Shown here one piece after another: positions 16,044 to 25,109 of a DNA stretch of 64,000 nt. Position 1 is the first letter of the stretch; each line of letters starts with the position of its first letter. Under the pieces are notes generated by a model. The model was not told the DNA's origin. It was given only the letters and a program-made list of their open reading frames with translations, and ran no database searches. The position numbers and the translations under genes are program-made. This DNA comes from an uncultured Paracoccaceae bacterium (GTDB taxonomy: Bacteria > Pseudomonadota > Alphaproteobacteria > Rhodobacterales > Rhodobacteraceae): the NCBI GenBank assembly GCA_947493145.1, contig CANLPZ010000002.1, positions 519,364 through 583,363 on the forward strand, in the 5' to 3' direction.

Positions 16044-16491
16044 CCAGAAAAACAACAAAGCTCCAGTCCGAATAGCTTTCGATATTTTGCGTGTCACCTG
16101 ACGCGGTATTGATTGCTGTTTTGGCGGGTTTTCTGTCCGATCGTAGCTTTAAGCCGATCAGAAACCCGTTGGGATCGCGGAGTTCTTGCCATTCGCTGTC
16201 TTCAAAAATTGGCTTAGGTAATTGACGCAGATGTCTAATGTTCGAAACACGAGTGTCGTTAAGAAGGTCGTCAAAGGATCTAGGAAGGCTGGGTTCATCA
16301 CCGCCGGCTATCCAATACAATTCGATTGCACGAAGAACTTCATTGGCTGCCGTCTCGACGCGCCAATCCGTATAGCGCTCCACCGATTTGCGGGAGGATT
16401 GAACCGCAGCTTGAGCGGTAATTCCAATAACCAGAATCGCCGCAAGCACGGCGGAGTAGGTAAATCCCTCTTGGCTGCTTAGCCGCCCCAT
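16018..16491 (-). CDS. Minor pseudopilin without Glu5
   Basis: A 157-residue protein with a prepilin-type N-terminus: SQEG followed by FTYSAVLAAILVIGITAQA, giving a Gly cleavage site and a hydrophobic helix. The conserved Glu at mature position 5 is absent (Ala is there). This is typical of tip pseudopilins such as GspK, although this protein is much shorter than GspK. It overlaps gspG by 13 bp and is the last gene of the operon. It probably sits at the tip of the pseudopilus. Confidence 0.72.
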   Translation of the reverse strand: MGRLSSQEGFTYSAVLAAILVIGITAQAAVQSSRKSVERYTDWRVETAANEVLRAIELYWIAGGDEPSLPRSFDDLLNDTRVSNIRHLRQLPKPIFEDSEWQELRDPNGFLIGLKLRSDRKPAKTAINTASGDTQNIESYSDWSFVVFLENSEQALN

Positions 16492-16919
16492 GAGGTGATA
16501 TCCGCGTTTTCTCCAGCGCCGCCTTCAATCCCGTCCGCTCCAAAGGAAAGAATTTCAAAACTGCCATCACGCCCAGGAAAGGTATAGAGATACGCATTTC
16601 CCCAAGGGTCATTGGGGATTTCTTTACGTAGATATGGGCCATTCCAACCCTCAACGCCCGGGTCAGAGCGTAGGACGTCCAAGCCTTGTTGAGAGGATGG
16701 AAAATTACCGGTATCGATCCAATAACTTTCTAAGGCTGTGGTGAAGTTGCCGATTTGACCTTGGGCGATGGTTTGTTTGGCAGGGTTAATTTTGTTGTAA
16801 AGCAACGGGCCAACGAGCCCTGCCAATAGGCCGATGATCACGAGAACAACCAATAGCTCCATTAAAGTGAAACCGTCTTCTTCTTTGATTTTTGATGTTA
16901 GAGATTTACCAATTTGCAT
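16479..16919 (-). CDS. gspG: Major pseudopilin GspG
   Basis: The 146 residues have a textbook prepilin start (KIKEEDG then FTLMELLVVLVIIGLLAGLV, Glu at mature position 5). The GspG body contains NPAKQTIAQGQI, GLDVL, GPYLRKEIPNDPWGN and the terminal SFGADG. These mark the calcium-binding major subunit of the type II pseudopilus. It is processed by the A24 peptidase encoded first in the operon and overlaps both neighbours, so it is translated with them. Confidence 0.93.
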   Translation of the reverse strand: MQIGKSLTSKIKEEDGFTLMELLVVLVIIGLLAGLVGPLLYNKINPAKQTIAQGQIGNFTTALESYWIDTGNFPSSQQGLDVLRSDPGVEGWNGPYLRKEIPNDPWGNAYLYTFPGRDGSFEILSFGADGIEGGAGENADITSWGG

Positions 16920-17286
16920 AACGAGTTCCGTCTAACGCTTCTTCAGTTGAATTGCTTTTTATGTCGATGATCCCTGAGCTATCGTCTGCATAGATTAGTC
17001 TCCATTCGCGATCATTTTTTTCAATCGTGTCTTGGGGCAGGGTGCGTAAATACCCTTGTTCGACCAAGGCGTTTAGATCTGCAGGGTAGCTGAGCGTATC
17101 GCTGTAGTAGTCGTCAATGACGCCGCGGATCGTAGAGAGGTTCGTGCGTAATGTTGCCTCTCTGGCTTTGGTGACCGACGTCAAAGCCACGGGTAACGCA
17201 AGACCAGCAAGAAGTCCGACAATGATTAAGACGACCAGCACTTCTGTGATCGTGTATCCGTCAGTACTCCGAAATTTACCAGTCAC
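16906..17286 (-). CDS. Type II secretion pseudopilin (GspG/GspH-like)
   Basis: The prepilin motif is STDG then YTITEVLVVLIIVGLLAGLA, with Glu5. GTG 17286 is preferred as start because GGGAG lies eight bases upstream, giving an eleven-residue leader-like start. ATG 17301 has no Shine-Dalgarno and would overlap the previous gene further. About 126 residues. The body resembles GspG (strand pattern, YPADLNALVEQGYLRTLPQD) but lacks its C-terminal calcium site. It overlaps both neighbouring genes. Confidence 0.75.
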   Translation of the reverse strand: MTGKFRSTDGYTITEVLVVLIIVGLLAGLALPVALTSVTKAREATLRTNLSTIRGVIDDYYSDTLSYPADLNALVEQGYLRTLPQDTIEKNDREWRLIYADDSSGIIDIKSNSTEEALDGTRYANW

Positions 17287-17752
17287 GAATTTCGCTCCCA
17301 TCTTGGGCAATGCGGTCAGTATTGGCACGCAGGTCGTAGATATCGATTTCATTCCATTGCGTAGCGGTGGGATCATCGCGATATCCAAGAAGTAACCACG
17401 GATCTTCTTCACCACTAAATGGATGGCTGGGGATCGATCTAAGATAGCGCAGTGTTTGACCCTCGGTTGATTGTACGCCTTCGATCAAAGCGTCCCATGA
17501 GGTTGGAAACCCATCTCGGCTAATGCCTGAACCTGTTTTGGCCATGACGCCTGTACGCCAATCCTTGTGAAACCTATCAATGCTTTCGCGGACCATCGCC
17601 AAGTCATGACGAATGTGTTGTTCGTGGCGTCGCAGCGTCTGCTTTTTCAATGTGGGAATGGCTGCAGTGGTGACAATCGACATGATCAAAAGCACCACCA
17701 GCATTTCGACCAAAGTCGTGCCTTTGTTGTCTAAAAACCTATTTCGCCACAA
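17276..17752 (-). CDS. Type II secretion pseudopilin
   Basis: The prepilin motif is DNKG then TTLVEMLVVLLIMSIVTTAA, with Glu5. The start is probably TTG 17752, inside the last codons of the secretin gene, which yields a short basic leader (WRNRFLDNKG). The longer open frame upstream is only the shadow of the secretin gene. The body of about 135 residues includes RYLRSIPSHPFSGEEDPW, a GspG-like proline/tryptophan motif. Translation is probably coupled to gspD. Confidence 0.72.
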   Translation of the reverse strand: MWRNRFLDNKGTTLVEMLVVLLIMSIVTTAAIPTLKKQTLRRHEQHIRHDLAMVRESIDRFHKDWRTGVMAKTGSGISRDGFPTSWDALIEGVQSTEGQTLRYLRSIPSHPFSGEEDPWLLLGYRDDPTATQWNEIDIYDLRANTDRIAQDGSEIRDW

Positions 17753-20003
17753 TTTTCGCAGACCCGAATTCCGGCGCGGCACCTGCGTGGGTCGCGTCGA
17801 TGTTTTCGATAAGGAAGTAAGAAAGACCTGCTTTTTTACCTTCAACCTCGAAAGAAAGAAGAGCAGCATCACCGCTTGCAGTCATATTCAAAATTGAAAT
17901 TAGACCCGTTGCATTGTCGATGGACACATCTGCGCTGGCTCCGCCTGTTGTTTTGGCGGATGCTATGTTTACGATTTCTTTGTTAAATCGAATATTAAAG
18001 CCGCCGCTTAACGTGTCTGTGAGACCGGAGGGGGTAAGTTCAATCGTTTGTGTGCCTTCCAATCCGACATTGTAGATCGCCCGTGAAAAGCCGATTTTTG
18101 GTTTTACGGAAATGGTTGGTTTCGGCGCTGTTGTGCCTTCGACCTTCGGTGCGGCTACCACTGGAGATAGTTTCGCAGGCTGTGCAGTGGATGATGTGCC
18201 GCTGAGATCAAGACGAATGACTGCGCCGCCGGGGGCGCCGTCATCGAGGAATGCAAATTCATTTTCTGAGCTCACGCGTGATCCAGTACCTGAATAGAAT
18301 TCTGTGTCAGCAGGTGAGGGGATGTCCCACCCCTTTACGATGCGTGGTGTTAGGGTCAGCAAAATGTCTGTTCGGGTTCCCTGTCCATCGCGTACTTGGA
18401 AAAGCTGCCCGATGAGGGGGATTTCCCCCAAACCAGGAACCTTTTGAACAGTTGCACGCTCTTCATCGCGGATCAGACCACCAATGATTGCGGTTTCACT
18501 GTCATTCAAAACCATATTGGTGGTCACGTTTCGCGTCCCAATGGAAAATGCGCTTTCTTCTGCGGTACCAAGGTTCTGACCAAGGCTTGAGACTTCAAGA
18601 TTTAGGTTCACTTCGACAGTTTTGTCCAAAAGGACCTTTGGAGTGACTTCCAGCTTGATACCGATATCTCGATATTCAAACGAGGTGCGGGTTTGTCCGT
18701 TTGAATCCAAAACCGTTGCAGCACGCAGGGGGACACGGTCACCAATGTGTATTGTAGCCTGTTTTTGGCTGACCGTGCGAATGCGTGGACTTGCCAATGT
18801 TCGCGCGTCAACGTCTTGTTTGAAGAATTTGATGCTCGTTGCTGGTAACGTTACCACCGAGGAGTTGAGCGCGGTACTTGCCTCCCCATTACGGATTTGT
18901 CCACGTGTCAGTGTTGGTGGTGAAATAGTAATTTGTGACCCATATTCGACGCCCAAGTTCTCAGATTTTGTGCGGTTCACTTCGAGAATTTCGACCTCTA
19001 AAGACACTTCAGCAGTGCCACGGTCATTTGAGCGGATCAAACGATCTGCAAGCGCCAGCTTTTCGCGCGTTGCACGTAAGGTGATCGAATTGTTTTCCAC
19101 ATTCGCGTTTACGTTTTGAACATCAAGAACACGTTCAATAAGGGCGCGTATTTGCTCGGCCGGAGCGGATTCAAGGTAAAAGGTCCGAACGTGGAAGTCT
19201 GAGTTCGCCGCGCGACTTTCCGCGTTGTCCTTGTAAATCAGAACTGAATTTTGACCCATTGGCCGGAAATGGTTTCCGCTGGCTTTCAGCATCAGTTTAA
19301 ATGCTTGGTCAAAAGACACGCGATCCGCATATAGGGTGACTTCGCTGTCCTCTAACCCTGCATCGAAAATAATGTTCACGCCAAAGTTTTTGCCCAAGGT
19401 TAAGAAAGCTTCTTTTACATCCGCGTCGCGGAAATTCACGGTCACAGGGGCTGAGGATTTTAGGCGTATAGGTTTGGGTGCGGTGTGAATAGACGTGCTG
19501 CCGTAGGCGTTATTCAAAAGGCGCAGTGCTTCACGGTTGTTGGGGTTGTATTGAAGCGCCTCTTCGAGCTGTGAGATCGCGCGTTCATTGCGCCCAAGTT
19601 TAAGGCTAGACCGGCCTTGGCTCATCAAAGCATTTGACTTCTTTTTGTCTTTGATGTCTTCCATTTCGCTGCGAAGAGCTTGGCTTTCTGGGACGACCAA
19701 TAGGCCTTTAGAAAACACGCCTTCGGCAGAGGCGATATCGCCTTCGTCCAACATGCGGCGACCAGCCGAAATATAGTAGTCTTCGGCTGATTGGATCGCG
19801 CTTAACAAGGCCGTGCGGTATTCGCCTTTATCTGGGCTTGTGGATACTTTGTTTCGTGCTGAGGCCACGATTGACGGCCATTGCGATCCGTCCTGCGGTG
19901 CTGCAACCAAGGATTGCGGCCGTGTGCGATCTTCTTCGCAGGCTGAAACGGTAAAAAGGCCAAGCGAGATTACACAAAATTTAAGCGCAGAATTCAAATT
20001 CAT
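17739..20003 (-). CDS. gspD: Type II secretion secretin, lipoprotein with TPR and cohesin-like regions
   Basis: Start at ATG 20003 (754 residues); an upstream TTG at 20012 is possible. The N-terminus MNLNSALKFCVISLGLFTVSAC is a lipoprotein signal. Residues about 70-165 form TPR-like helices, followed by an STN-like N-domain and a short N1-type domain (ALADRLIRSNDRG). The secretin barrel comes next (EVSLEVEILEVNRTKSENLG to VPGLGEIPLIGQLFQ and DILLTLTPRIV). After an Ala/Pro linker the last 110 residues resemble a cohesin domain (IGFSRAIYNVGLEGTQTI, then ALLSFEVEGKKAG). It forms the outer-membrane channel. The fused TPR and cohesin-like parts are not in the classical enterobacterial GspD. Confidence 0.88.
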   Translation of the reverse strand: MNLNSALKFCVISLGLFTVSACEEDRTRPQSLVAAPQDGSQWPSIVASARNKVSTSPDKGEYRTALLSAIQSAEDYYISAGRRMLDEGDIASAEGVFSKGLLVVPESQALRSEMEDIKDKKKSNALMSQGRSSLKLGRNERAISQLEEALQYNPNNREALRLLNNAYGSTSIHTAPKPIRLKSSAPVTVNFRDADVKEAFLTLGKNFGVNIIFDAGLEDSEVTLYADRVSFDQAFKLMLKASGNHFRPMGQNSVLIYKDNAESRAANSDFHVRTFYLESAPAEQIRALIERVLDVQNVNANVENNSITLRATREKLALADRLIRSNDRGTAEVSLEVEILEVNRTKSENLGVEYGSQITISPPTLTRGQIRNGEASTALNSSVVTLPATSIKFFKQDVDARTLASPRIRTVSQKQATIHIGDRVPLRAATVLDSNGQTRTSFEYRDIGIKLEVTPKVLLDKTVEVNLNLEVSSLGQNLGTAEESAFSIGTRNVTTNMVLNDSETAIIGGLIRDEERATVQKVPGLGEIPLIGQLFQVRDGQGTRTDILLTLTPRIVKGWDIPSPADTEFYSGTGSRVSSENEFAFLDDGAPGGAVIRLDLSGTSSTAQPAKLSPVVAAPKVEGTTAPKPTISVKPKIGFSRAIYNVGLEGTQTIELTPSGLTDTLSGGFNIRFNKEIVNIASAKTTGGASADVSIDNATGLISILNMTASGDAALLSFEVEGKKAGLSYFLIENIDATHAGAAPEFGSAKIVAK

Positions 20004-20008
20004 CTTTA

Positions 20009-20521
20009 TCAATCACTCAACGAAATATCGCGACGCAGTTCCAATTCTGGATGCAGCAATCGAATGCGCTCAGAATTCAGGGCATCAATCACAATACCCT
20101 TTCCAAGCGAATCCCCCACACCCGCCGCACCAGTATAGAAAGGCGCGTTAACCATTGCTCTTAAACCATTTTGTGACGAAATAATACCCGTTACACGAAT
20201 GTTAAGCAGATCAATGCGAGCGGCGTCTAAGGCGACCTCTTTGGGGTCGGGGGCTTGTGGTGGTTCTTCTTTTGGTTGCTCGGGCGGTGGCGCAATTTGT
20301 GGGGCTTTGGTTTGCCCATATACGAAAATGTCCCGGTTCGTTCGAGGCGCGGAAACTGGCGCGCTTAAATCAAAGTCAAACGGCATCAAACGCGCGCGGT
20401 TTGGTGATGTCGCTACAACTCTATCTTGTGATGCAGTATCATTCTCTCCGCCGAAAAAGCGGGCGATGTTTAAAGCTGCAAGTAGGGCGATAATTGCTAT
20501 TGCAAATGTCTTGCGCGTCAT
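20009..20521 (-). CDS. GspC/PilP-like inner-membrane protein
   Basis: Start at ATG 20521, overlapping the upstream gene stop by 4 bp. About 170 residues: one N-terminal membrane helix (FAIAIIALLAALNIARFF), a proline-rich stretch, and a C-terminal homology-region-type domain (VTGIISSQNGLRAMVN, VGDSLGKGIVI, IRLLHPELELRRD). GspC and PilP use this domain to contact the periplasmic N-domains of the secretin, encoded next. No PDZ domain is present. Confidence 0.75.
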   Translation of the reverse strand: MTRKTFAIAIIALLAALNIARFFGGENDTASQDRVVATSPNRARLMPFDFDLSAPVSAPRTNRDIFVYGQTKAPQIAPPPEQPKEEPPQAPDPKEVALDAARIDLLNIRVTGIISSQNGLRAMVNAPFYTGAAGVGDSLGKGIVIDALNSERIRLLHPELELRRDISLSD

Positions 20522-21063
20522 GACCCATCCTTTGCAAAATAGGTCGCGATTTGCAGACGCAGCTTGTGGTTCCCACTGTCCAAAGCTGTCCAATCGGTTT
20601 CTTCGACAACATGCAAATAGGAGGCGTTTTCTATTGAGAAAATCAGGTATCGCAGTGCCGAGTATGTACCTTCTAAAGACAAGTTTTGTCGCACGACTGT
20701 TGCTGTGTCGCCTGCGGTTTGAGACGTGTTTTCGCTATTCAGTAAATCGACATCCGCCCGCTGTACAAGAACAGTGGTGTCGGCCACGAGGCTAGACTGC
20801 GTGACCGTTTGACCAAAACGTTTATCCAATTCAGCAAGCCTAGCCAGACTGATGTTCATTTGCCCTGCGATCTCCGCCCGATACCGTAGCTCTTTCAGCT
20901 GTGATTTTGCAGTCGTGTGTTGTGATTGAGCGCGACGTAACTCTGTCTCCGACACACTCCATGAGGTCATTGCGAAGTAGGCCCACGCCGCTGCAGCACC
21001 TATCGCCAACAACCCTGATAATGCCAAATGCGGCACAAGAAGATATCGCATCACATTCGTCAT
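20518..21063 (-). CDS. PilO/GspM-like protein
   Basis: 181 residues with one N-terminal membrane helix (LALSGLLAIGAAAAWAYFA), a coiled-coil segment (ELRRAQSQHTTAKSQLKEL) and a C-terminal ferredoxin-like domain. This is the layout of PilO and GspM. It begins in the stop codon of the PilN-like gene (ATGA) and ends in the start of the GspC-like gene. It builds the inner-membrane assembly platform. Confidence 0.75.
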   Translation of the reverse strand: MTNVMRYLLVPHLALSGLLAIGAAAAWAYFAMTSWSVSETELRRAQSQHTTAKSQLKELRYRAEIAGQMNISLARLAELDKRFGQTVTQSSLVADTTVLVQRADVDLLNSENTSQTAGDTATVVRQNLSLEGTYSALRYLIFSIENASYLHVVEETDWTALDSGNHKLRLQIATYFAKDGS

Positions 21064-21599
21064 GGCGTAATTCTTAGGTCGATTTGCGTGCGGCGACCGT
21101 CCGTACCTTCAAGCGAGATTTGCCGCTCAATCACCACGGTTTGGCCCTCAAGCTGGTCTTTGATCGTATCAACCGCTTTCGCGAGGGCCTCTGACGATTT
21201 TGAAATGATTGACACCGTGGCATAGCGGTCATCGCGATCATAGAAAAGCGAAGTGATCCGGACGTTGTTCGATAGGCTACTTTCCAGGTCGTTTAGCAAT
21301 AGCGATACAGAATACATGCCATGTTCAATCAGCGCATTATATGCGGCTATTCGGTCTGATGTTTCGTTGATTAACGCTGAAGACGGAACTTCTTGATCCT
21401 TTGCTTTTTCTTCGGCAAGTGCTGCAGTGATTTTGTCGAACTGTGTATTTAAACTCCTTGTCTCCAACACACGATCACGGTGAGATAAGTAGGACGCCCA
21501 TAGGAGCGCGCAAAGCGCAGCTGTCAAAGCATAAAGCAATACAGCGATTATATTCGCCCAAGGTCGTGGCTTGTTGATGATGGACAACGACTGGGTCAT
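21060..21599 (-). CDS. PilN-like / periplasmic half of GspL
   Basis: Start at ATG 21599 (ATGA overlap with the PilM-like gene). About 179 residues: a short cytoplasmic tail, a membrane helix (IIAVLLYALTAALCALLWAS), a coiled coil, and a C-terminal ferredoxin-like domain (VRITSLFYDRDDRYATVSIISKS...). Together with the next upstream gene it corresponds to a GspL split into a cytoplasmic and a membrane/periplasmic protein, as in type IV pilus PilM plus PilN. Confidence 0.75.
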   Translation of the reverse strand: MTQSLSIINKPRPWANIIAVLLYALTAALCALLWASYLSHRDRVLETRSLNTQFDKITAALAEEKAKDQEVPSSALINETSDRIAAYNALIEHGMYSVSLLLNDLESSLSNNVRITSLFYDRDDRYATVSIISKSSEALAKAVDTIKDQLEGQTVVIERQISLEGTDGRRTQIDLRITP

Positions 21600-22399
21600 G
21601 CGATGGCTACCTGTTTGCAAAGCGCTTCAAAGGTACCTTGGGCGCTACCCTGAACCGAAATGGACAGCGGATCGAGCTTTACGCCAAGGAGCTCACGAAG
21701 TTTGGCTCGGTTGGAATGAAACCGAAGTGTCGAGGGGGCAGCTTCATCAGCGACCAAGACGCGATGAATGCGAGACGCGATTTGTGCGTCGTCTGTACCG
21801 TCTGACCACGACGCGAAGCATGCGGATTGCGGGTTTCTTTGAAAGCACCACCAGCTGTCGTAGCTCCAAAACTGGGCGCTTTCAGTGTTTGGGTTTTCGT
21901 ATGCAGATGTTGAACTGATTTGGGTTGGTGCAAGTCCAACCTTGGTAAATAGATCACCAACAGAAATCGTGAGTTTAGAGCCAAGCGATTGAGCCAATAC
22001 CGATGTTTTGGATTTGTCGCGTTTGAAAATCTGATAACCGACGGTCAAATTTGTGGTCTCGATGTTCAAGGCATCTGCGTGCCGCCAAGCCACCAAAGCG
22101 TCTCGCTCTGACTTGGAGCGCGGCAGTTGGTCTAAAGTGAAATCGGTTTGTCGGTACATGGGGTCGGGCAATGCGATATGCACGTGATTGTCGGCGCGTT
22201 TTATCGACTTGGGGAATTTTCCAACTAAATCCTGCAGTGCATCCGATACCGCCTCGATATTCTCGAAAGATGGTTCAATATCCACTTTCGTTTTCTCAAT
22301 CTGCAACAATCGCTTTGATGGCGAACACTGGCAAAGCACTATTGTTTTTGGCGTAAGCACAACACCAATGCGCTGCGCTTTACTCCACATTTTGGTCAC
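21596..22399 (-). CDS. PilM-like / cytoplasmic half of GspL
   Basis: 267 residues with no membrane segment, read from GTG 22399 or ATG 22390, overlapping the gspE stop. It has an actin-like ATPase-type layout: an N-terminal strand pair (RIGVVLTPKTIVLCQC), an acidic central part and a long C-terminal half. Sequence conservation is weak, so the call relies mainly on its place between gspE and the PilN-like gene. It should link the GspE ATPase to the inner-membrane ring. Confidence 0.65.
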   Translation of the reverse strand: MTKMWSKAQRIGVVLTPKTIVLCQCSPSKRLLQIEKTKVDIEPSFENIEAVSDALQDLVGKFPKSIKRADNHVHIALPDPMYRQTDFTLDQLPRSKSERDALVAWRHADALNIETTNLTVGYQIFKRDKSKTSVLAQSLGSKLTISVGDLFTKVGLAPTQISSTSAYENPNTESAQFWSYDSWWCFQRNPQSACFASWSDGTDDAQIASRIHRVLVADEAAPSTLRFHSNRAKLRELLGVKLDPLSISVQGSAQGTFEALCKQVAIA

Positions 22400-23897
22400 C
22401 CAATACGCGTTCGATCTCTGCAGTATCTGTCAACTCAGCGTCGACCAAAGCTTGGGCCGCTTGACCCATGTCGCGTAGGCCTTTTTGAGCACGTAGATCC
22501 GCCATTTTGGAAAATACAGAACGATTGATAATCAATTCCGAAAGTTCTTCGTCAATGCGTAGATATTCAAGGGCGGCAAGGCGACCATCATAGCCCGTTG
22601 AGGAACAACTCAAACACCCTTTGCCCTTACAAGACGTACATATGCGCCGGAACAATCGCTGTGCAAAAACAGAATTTAGTGAGGCGACAAAATCGTGCAG
22701 GTCAATCCCCCAGTGGGTGAACCGCCCGATGACGTCCAACGTGTTGTTCGCATGGACAGACGCCAAAACCAAATGCCCCGTCAAAGCTGCTTGGATCGCA
22801 ATTTCAGCGGTTTCTTTGTCGCGGATTTCCCCAATCATGATTTTGTCGGGGTCATGACGCAAAATTGAGCGCAACCCGCGTGCAAAGGTCAGGCCTTTTT
22901 TTTCATTCACAGGAATCTGTGTGATGTTTGGTATTTGATACTCTATCGGGTCTTCGATGGTGATGATCTTTTGCGCACCATCGTTGATCTCTCCGAGTGC
23001 TCCATAAAGCGTTGTTGTCTTACCGCTTCCCGTGGGGCCGGTGATGAGCATCAAACCATAAGGCTTACGAACTTCACGACGAAGATAGCCAAGGTCTTCG
23101 CTACCAAATCCTAATCCGTTAAGGCTCATGCTTGTGCCATTTTTCGACAGCGACGCCTTGTCCAAAATCCGAATAACGACGTCTTCACCATATTGGGTCG
23201 GAAGAACCGAAACCCGAAAATCAATGTCGCGCTGATCAAACCGCATACGAAACCGCCCGTCTTGTGGGATGCGCTGTTCAGCTACGTCAAGTTCTGCCAA
23301 GACTTTGATGCGTGACACCAACTCTTCTTGATATTTTGCGTCGATTTTATCAGTGGCTGGGGTGAGAATTCCATCAATGCGGTACTTGAGGTCCAATTGG
23401 TTTTCAGACAATTCAAAATGAATATCGCTTACAGATTTTTCCAGAGCGGCCATTAGGATCGAATTCAATAAGCGTACGATACCCGTTTCACCCAATACGG
23501 CTTCTAAATCGACGGTTTCGCTTGTGCCTTGGCTGTTTTCACTTAGCAAAACAGGTTTGAAATCAACAGCAACTTGGTCCAGTACCTGACCACTGCCATC
23601 AGCCTTTTTCAGGTAGTGTTGAATGTCAGCATCGGCGGCGACAGCAAGTTCAATTGCACCGCCAGCTAGGCTGCACAATTGGTTTTCTAAATTAATATCA
23701 CCGGGTTTGCTGGTAGCGATCTTGATGTTTCCGCTGTTTTCCCGAAACGGGGCAACAGATAGACGCATGGCGTCCGAGATTGGCAATATATTAAAAACAG
23801 AGGCATCAACTTGTTTTTCCGACAAATCCACGAACTCAAGGTCAAAGCGAATAGCTTTGGCCACTAGATCATCTATTTCGGGTTCAACGGCATTCAT
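22380..23897 (-). CDS. gspE: Type II secretion ATPase GspE
   Basis: 505 residues. The N-terminal E-domain is followed by the motor: Walker A GPTGSGKTTTLYG near residue 288, Asp box (IITIEDPIEYQI), Walker B region (IMIGEIRDKETAEIA) and His box (GHLVLASVHAN). A zinc site of four cysteines (CTSCKGKGCLSC) sits near residue 423, as in classical GspE/PilB. It is a hexameric ATPase that drives pseudopilus assembly from the cytoplasmic side. It starts 8 bp after gspF ends. Confidence 0.93.
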   Translation of the reverse strand: MNAVEPEIDDLVAKAIRFDLEFVDLSEKQVDASVFNILPISDAMRLSVAPFRENSGNIKIATSKPGDINLENQLCSLAGGAIELAVAADADIQHYLKKADGSGQVLDQVAVDFKPVLLSENSQGTSETVDLEAVLGETGIVRLLNSILMAALEKSVSDIHFELSENQLDLKYRIDGILTPATDKIDAKYQEELVSRIKVLAELDVAEQRIPQDGRFRMRFDQRDIDFRVSVLPTQYGEDVVIRILDKASLSKNGTSMSLNGLGFGSEDLGYLRREVRKPYGLMLITGPTGSGKTTTLYGALGEINDGAQKIITIEDPIEYQIPNITQIPVNEKKGLTFARGLRSILRHDPDKIMIGEIRDKETAEIAIQAALTGHLVLASVHANNTLDVIGRFTHWGIDLHDFVASLNSVFAQRLFRRICTSCKGKGCLSCSSTGYDGRLAALEYLRIDEELSELIINRSVFSKMADLRAQKGLRDMGQAAQALVDAELTDTAEIERVLGDQNVE

Positions 23898-23905
23898 CAG
23901 AAAAC

Positions 23906-25108
23906 TTAATTTATAACATTGGTGACGCCAAAGATTGGCAAATATACGACAACTACAATGACACCAATGATGCCACCAACCAAGACCATTAACGCAGGTT
24001 CGATTAAGGACGTTACGAAATCAACACGGTCGCTTAGCTGCTGCTCATACATTTTTGAAACATGATGCAGCATACTATCAAGGCTCCCCGTACGTTCACC
24101 TGCTTTGATAAGATTCAAAGCGGTGCCGTCTAAAAGCGTATGACTACTAAGTTGATCAGAAAACTTTTGCCCTGCAGCCAGGCCCGTGCCGATCTCAGTT
24201 AGCTTGTGTTTCATCACCGAATTGGGAAACTCTGCCCCGACCAATTGAACGGCTTCTTTCAGGGGCATTCCTGAAAACAGCAACAAAGACAGACTTGAAG
24301 ATATTTGTGCAAGCTGTCCGTCTCGCAATATTGAGCCTGACAGGGGTATGTTTAGTTTTGCTGTATCCAACCACAAGCGTCCTTTTGGGGTGGCCCCAAG
24401 CGCGCGCGTTCCAAGCCACGTCACGGCAAACACTATGCAAAAGCCAGCAGCCCATATCGGAAAACTGTCAACGACTGAGATCAGTGCCTTGGTTGCCCAA
24501 GGTAAATCAGCCCCAAATTCGGAATAAAGGTCCACAAAGTTTGGCAGGATCACCAAAAACAAGATCGCCAAAACAAAGACCAGCAAGGCCAAAAGAAAAG
24601 CAGGATAGGCCAAAGCTTTTCTAAACTTTTTCGCAAGCTCCTGCCGCAAATTCAAATCAGTTTCATATCTGACAAGGGCACCACTCAGCCCCCCCGAGGA
24701 TAGGCCAATACGAAATGTTGTGATTAAAGCGGGTTCAAACATGTGCGAATGCAGGGCAAGCGCATCTGGCAAAGATTTACCACGCAAAACTTCCGCATTT
24801 ACGTCTTTTAACGCTGCGCCCAAAGCTTTATCACTAGGCCGTTCTTCAACCATTTTCATGGCCTCAGAAATCGGTATTCCAGCCTCAATTATTGTTCTGA
24901 GTTCTCTTAGGAGCGACAAAATGGAGGCGGGTTTCGCTTTGTTCGAAGTGTTCAACGAAATCAGAGAACTCTTCACTTCTTTGACCGATGTAATCAACAC
25001 ATCACGTTTTTGCACGAGAGAGCGTGCTGCGTTTTCGTTTTCAGCTTGCGTTGTCACAACGCTTAATTTGCCATTTTTGTCACGGGTTTTGACGGTGAAT
25101 GTTTTCAT
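23906..25108 (-). CDS. gspF: Type II secretion inner-membrane platform protein GspF
   Basis: Start at ATG 25108 (400 residues, MKTFTVKTRDKNGKL), one base after the peptidase stop. Two repeats of the T2SF domain are visible (LLRELRTIIEAGIPISEAM and LSLLLFSGMPLKEAV), with membrane helices near residues 165-190, 215-235 and at the C-terminus (MVLVGGIIGVIVVVVYLPIF). It is the polytopic platform protein that GspE turns or pushes. Confidence 0.93.
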   Translation of the reverse strand: MKTFTVKTRDKNGKLSVVTTQAENENAARSLVQKRDVLITSVKEVKSSLISLNTSNKAKPASILSLLRELRTIIEAGIPISEAMKMVEERPSDKALGAALKDVNAEVLRGKSLPDALALHSHMFEPALITTFRIGLSSGGLSGALVRYETDLNLRQELAKKFRKALAYPAFLLALLVFVLAILFLVILPNFVDLYSEFGADLPWATKALISVVDSFPIWAAGFCIVFAVTWLGTRALGATPKGRLWLDTAKLNIPLSGSILRDGQLAQISSSLSLLLFSGMPLKEAVQLVGAEFPNSVMKHKLTEIGTGLAAGQKFSDQLSSHTLLDGTALNLIKAGERTGSLDSMLHHVSKMYEQQLSDRVDFVTSLIEPALMVLVGGIIGVIVVVVYLPIFGVTNVIN

Positions 25109-25109
25109 C

